The position numbers and the translations under genes are program-made. From an uncultured Bacillota bacterium (GTDB lineage: Bacteria > Bacillota > Clostridia > Caldicoprobacterales > UBA3941): a stretch of DNA of 7,829 nt. The notes beneath the pieces were generated by a model. The model was not told the DNA's origin. It saw only the letters and a program-made list of their open reading frames with translations, and did not search any database. Numbering within the stretch: position 1 is the first letter of the stretch; each line of letters opens with the position of its first letter. This document shows, in pieces, positions 5,370 through 7,829 of the stretch. The stretch lies in the NCBI GenBank assembly GCA_937960725.1, contig CALGOY010000087.1, positions 1-7,829 on the forward strand, read 5' to 3'.

Positions 5370-5385
5370 AATATACTTCTATTTA

Positions 5386-5441
5386 CGCCTCAATTTGAAT
5401 AGAATAAATTATAAGAATAAGCAGGATACGGAAATGAGGCG
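5386..5441 (+). promoter_or_regulatory. Hairpin that can sequester the ribosome binding site of the M1 peptidase gene
   Basis: CGCCTCA (5386-5392) is perfectly complementary to TGAGGCG (5435-5441), which contains the GAGG Shine-Dalgarno (5436-5439) of the gene starting at 5447. Past a bulged A, TTT (5394-5396) pairs with AAA (5432-5434), giving about 10 bp around a 35-base AT-rich loop. This could keep translation low until unfolded by ribosomes leaving the kinase gene, by temperature or by a factor. Pairing is seen; function is inferred. Confidence 0.5.
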
Positions 5442-5446
5442 ATTAG

Positions 5447-6967
5447 ATGAAGCTATTCCATGCTAAACGGAAAGCTGTTAGAAATTTAATACTAGGAATT
5501 ATTACAGCAATACTTGTAATATCCGCTATCTACATAGGAATTTCATTCACAAAGGATGATTTAGACTATAGCCTGGCTGAAATAAGCGAAGGACTCACCC
5601 AATATGGCATATCTGTAATATTTAGTCCTGAAGAAAAGGTGGCTTATTGTAAGCAATATACAGATTATGTAAATGATACAAACGAAGAGCTTTCGGAGAT
5701 ATATTTTCATCTATACCCAAATGCATTTCGCTATGAAGATAAACCAGTTTTCCCGCCGGAGGAACTAGAACGAGCATATCCCAATGGCTTTTCCCCCGGT
5801 GAAATAAGATTTGAACACATTTCTATAAATGATGAACCAGCTGATTTCATTATTGAGGGATTTAGCGATAATATTTTAAAAATTATGCTGGAGGAGCCCT
5901 TAAAACCTGATGATAGAATTCGAATCGATATGGAATATTCCGTCTTACTTCCCAATTCTCCAGGCAGATTCGGATATGGGGAAAATACTTTCAATTTTGC
6001 AAATTGGTATCCCATCGTCTGCGTCTACGATGACGGGCAGTGGCATTTAGATCCCTATTATGCAATTGGCGATCCTTTTTATAGCAATATTGCTAATTAT
6101 AAAGTTGAGATAACAGCTCCAAAGGATTATATAATTGCAGCAACTGGAGAGATATCTGAAGAGATAAGGAGGGAGGGCAGCAACAAAATATGGAATATAA
6201 ATGCAGAGGCTGTCCGTGACTTTGCCTGGGTTGCCAGCAACAAATTCAAAGTATCTGAAAAAAAAGTAGGAAGCACCAGGGTGTATTCCTACTACTATAC
6301 CCCTGAGGGAGGGGAGGAGGCTTTAGACTATGCCGCCTCATCCTTAGAGATATTTAATAAGCTTTTTGGCAAGTATCCTTATCCTCAGCTTTCAGTTGTG
6401 CAGGCGGATTTTTTTATTGGAGGCATGGAATATCCAAACTTAGTGATGATAGATGGAAGCTTATATAGCGAAGAAAACCGGGATTGGCTTGAGCTGATTA
6501 CTGTTCATGAAGTAGCCCACCAGTGGTGGTATGGACTTGTGGGAAATAATCAAATTGAAAAGCCCTGGCTTGATGAAGCTCTTACCGAATATTCTACTGT
6601 TCTGTACTATGGGCAGAGGTATGGGCCCGAAGAGGAGCAGGAAAAATATGAAGAAATTATTGCAAAAGGTAAATATCAGATATTAGGTATATTAGCAGCG
6701 GATTTTGATATTGATGAAACCATAGACCGCCCTGTATACGAATTTGATAATTGGGTTATATATGATTTATTGGTCTATGGAAAAGGAGCCATGATGTTCC
6801 ATGAATTGAGACAGGAAATGGGAGATAAAATGTTTTTTGATACGCTTAGAGAATATTTTAAATCGAACCGGTTTAAAAACGCAAAGCCTGAAGACCTTAT
6901 GGCAGCGTGCTTGAAAGTTACGGGAAAATCATGGGATGAATTTTTTAATATCTGGCTTTATGACTAA
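5447..6967 (+). CDS. Membrane-anchored M1-family zinc metallopeptidase (aminopeptidase-like)
   Basis: This 506-residue protein has a basic start (KRKAVRN), one transmembrane anchor (about 12-33) and an outer peptidase domain. The M1 (gluzincin) signature is complete. HEVAH at 354-358 is followed by 18 residues and Glu377 (WLDEALTEY), giving zinc ligands His354, His358 and Glu377 with Glu355 as general base. IGGMEYP at 324-330 stands in for the GxMEN exopeptidase motif, with Tyr in place of Asn. Tyr444 in YGKG matches the transition-state-stabilising tyrosine. Residues about 40-270 form the N-terminal beta domain. There is no C-terminal helical domain, so it is a short M1 protein compared with the roughly 850-residue PepN type. 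ATG at 5447 follows GAGG by seven bases. It probably trims peptides outside the membrane. It shares a likely transcript with the sensor kinase upstream. Confidence 0.93.
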   Translation: MKLFHAKRKAVRNLILGIITAILVISAIYIGISFTKDDLDYSLAEISEGLTQYGISVIFSPEEKVAYCKQYTDYVNDTNEELSEIYFHLYPNAFRYEDKPVFPPEELERAYPNGFSPGEIRFEHISINDEPADFIIEGFSDNILKIMLEEPLKPDDRIRIDMEYSVLLPNSPGRFGYGENTFNFANWYPIVCVYDDGQWHLDPYYAIGDPFYSNIANYKVEITAPKDYIIAATGEISEEIRREGSNKIWNINAEAVRDFAWVASNKFKVSEKKVGSTRVYSYYYTPEGGEEALDYAASSLEIFNKLFGKYPYPQLSVVQADFFIGGMEYPNLVMIDGSLYSEENRDWLELITVHEVAHQWWYGLVGNNQIEKPWLDEALTEYSTVLYYGQRYGPEEEQEKYEEIIAKGKYQILGILAADFDIDETIDRPVYEFDNWVIYDLLVYGKGAMMFHELRQEMGDKMFFDTLREYFKSNRFKNAKPEDLMAACLKVTGKSWDEFFNIWLYD

Positions 6968-6998
6968 TAAGGCAGGGATTGACCCTGCCTTATTTTTT
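6966..6998 (+). terminator. Intrinsic terminator after the M1 peptidase gene
   Basis: AATAAGGCAGGG (6966-6977, overlapping the TAA stop) pairs perfectly with CCCTGCCTTATT (6983-6994) around ATTGA, and a run of six T (6993-6998) follows. It ends the kinase-peptidase unit. Confidence 0.95.
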
Positions 6999-7030
6999 AC
7001 TATAAAATTCCATTAAATTTTTTTTAAATT

Positions 7031-7059
7031 TTGCAGGATATTTATTGTCGATGTAGAAT
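7031..7059 (+). promoter_or_regulatory. Candidate sigma-A promoter of the partial envelope gene
   Basis: TTGCAG (7031-7036), 17 bp, TAGAAT (7054-7059). If used, transcription would start near 7066, just upstream of the TGTAAW repeats, which would then lie in the leader. The competing choice is the -10 TATAAA at 7111-7116. Confidence 0.4.
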
Positions 7060-7075
7060 AAAATTATAGTAAGAG

Positions 7076-7116
7076 TGTAATACTTTTGTAAAGATTCTGT
7101 AATAATAGATTATAAA
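7076..7116 (+). promoter_or_regulatory. Triple WalR-box-like direct repeat with downstream -10
   Basis: TGTAAT (7076-7081), TGTAAA (7087-7092) and TGTAAT (7098-7103) are separated by exactly five bases each, so each neighbouring pair fits the WalR (YycF) consensus TGTWAH-N5-TGTWAH with no mismatch. A degenerate fourth copy, TATAGT, is in phase at 7065-7070. TATAAA at 7111-7116 is a possible -10, which would place the second and third repeats over the -35 region, as expected for an activator site. In Bacillus subtilis WalR controls cell-wall hydrolases, which matches the gene downstream. Confidence 0.6.
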
Positions 7117-7166
7117 AACTTAAAATCTTTAAATCCGATGAAAATATAGTAGGAAGGGGCATTTAT

Positions 7167-7829
7167 ATGATACAAAAGATTACGGCCCTCTTGAAAGATA
7201 AGAGCAGAATAGAAAAATTGAAAAAACCTGTAGCGAACATAAAGAAATCAATAGAGGATTATTTTTTCTTGAGGGGAGTAACTATTAAAAAAATTTGGAT
7301 TCCTACTGCGGCAGTAGTTTTATGCGGTACAGTATTTTTACTTGGGACCAATGCAGTTAAAGTAGATGCGGTGGATTCTATACCTGTAGCAGAAGAGAAT
7401 TTAATCGAGGCTTATGCCGTTTATTATAGAGGAGAGCATATCGGCATTGTGGAGAATAAAGATCAGGCTGATGCAATTTTAAATAGCATTCAGCAGGATT
7501 TTCAGGAACAATACCGCATGGAAACGATGCTCAATGAGAATATCGAAGTAGAGAAGATAATGACGGAAAGCCGTTTTTTAAGCAACTTGACCGATATTAA
7601 GAAGATCGTAGCCAGCAGCATCGATGTTAAGGTCAAGGCTGCGGTGTTGCAGATAGATGGTAAAGATATAGCCGTGCTAAAAGATGAAGATTCTATCCAG
7701 CGGGTTCTAGAAAGGGTTAAAGAACCCTACAAAAAAGCAATAGAAGAGGAAGGCAATGCCCTAAAGGATATCGCCTTTGAAGAGAATGTAGAGATAAAAT
7801 ATTCCTATGTCAATTACTCTGCGATAGAA
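7167..7829 (+). CDS. Membrane-anchored envelope protein, N-terminal part (probable G5/LysM/M23 cell-wall hydrolase), cut by window end
   Basis: The frame opens at ATG 7167, with AGGAAGGGG (7151-7159) seven bases upstream, and stays open to the last base, giving 221 visible residues. It has a basic cytoplasmic stretch (1-43), one membrane segment (about 44-62, WIPTAAVVLCGTVFLLG) and an outer region with two related units. Unit one is AYAVYYRGEHIGIVENKDQ (82-100) and unit two is AVLQIDGKDIAVLKDEDS (159-176); each is followed by a helix (ADAILNSI, IQRVLERV). This pattern (xVxxxGxxIAxVKxxxxA...VL) is typical of the N-terminal region of clostridial peptidoglycan DD-metallopeptidases that continue with G5, LysM and M23 domains. 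Those domains lie beyond the window, so the enzymatic assignment is inference. The WalR-like box upstream supports a cell-wall role. Confidence 0.8.
   Translation, partial: MIQKITALLKDKSRIEKLKKPVANIKKSIEDYFFLRGVTIKKIWIPTAAVVLCGTVFLLGTNAVKVDAVDSIPVAEENLIEAYAVYYRGEHIGIVENKDQADAILNSIQQDFQEQYRMETMLNENIEVEKIMTESRFLSNLTDIKKIVASSIDVKVKAAVLQIDGKDIAVLKDEDSIQRVLERVKEPYKKAIEEEGNALKDIAFEENVEIKYSYVNYSAIE

Noticed and set aside
1..7829. CRISPR arrays, insertion sequences, tRNA or rRNA genes
   Set aside because: No repeat-spacer pattern, transposase, terminal inverted repeats or tRNA-like cloverleaf was seen on reading either strand.

Overview
The window reads as chromosome of a low-GC, anaerobic Firmicute, most likely a clostridium. 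The reasons are the AT-rich sequence, strong GGAGG-type ribosome binding sites, intrinsic terminators with U-tracts, an ECF sigma factor paired with a DUF4367-type membrane protein, and a Na+-decarboxylase beta-type membrane protein. This placement is inferred from content, not from a database match. All recognisable genes lie on the + strand, and intrinsic terminators divide most of the window into compact units.

Unit 1 (about 55-1604): a sigma-A promoter is followed by a leader that I recognise as a yybP-ykoY (Mn2+) riboswitch, and the 3' strand of its P1 helix is also the 5' arm of an intrinsic terminator. Downstream are only two genes, an OadB/GcdB/MmdB-family beta subunit and a 48-residue OadG-like gamma peptide, and then a terminator. 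There is no carboxyltransferase or biotin-carrier gene. This looks like a self-contained, Mn2+-induced two-gene membrane module and is the most striking part of the window. A role in Mn2+ efflux or Mn2+/Na+ homeostasis is a hypothesis.

Unit 2 (about 1706-3769): an extended -10 promoter runs straight into a terminator-like hairpin. After it come an ECF sigma factor, a tightly coupled single-pass membrane protein with a DUF4367-like outer domain (probable anti-sigma factor), and a small secreted protein. A 16-bp perfect inverted repeat closes the unit.

Unit 3 (about 3840-6998): a soluble sensor histidine kinase with an AcoR/DhaR-like N-terminal GAF sensor starts at TTG. Its leader carries four 11-bp direct repeats. 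It is followed by a membrane-anchored M1 metallopeptidase whose ribosome binding site can be locked in a hairpin. A strong terminator follows.

Unit 4 (about 7031 to the end): three perfectly phased TGTAAW repeats, matching the WalR (YycF) box, precede a gene cut by the window edge. It encodes a membrane-anchored protein resembling the N-terminus of clostridial G5/LysM/M23 cell-wall hydrolases. Cell-envelope sensing and remodelling therefore links units 2 to 4, while unit 1 is about metal or ion homeostasis.
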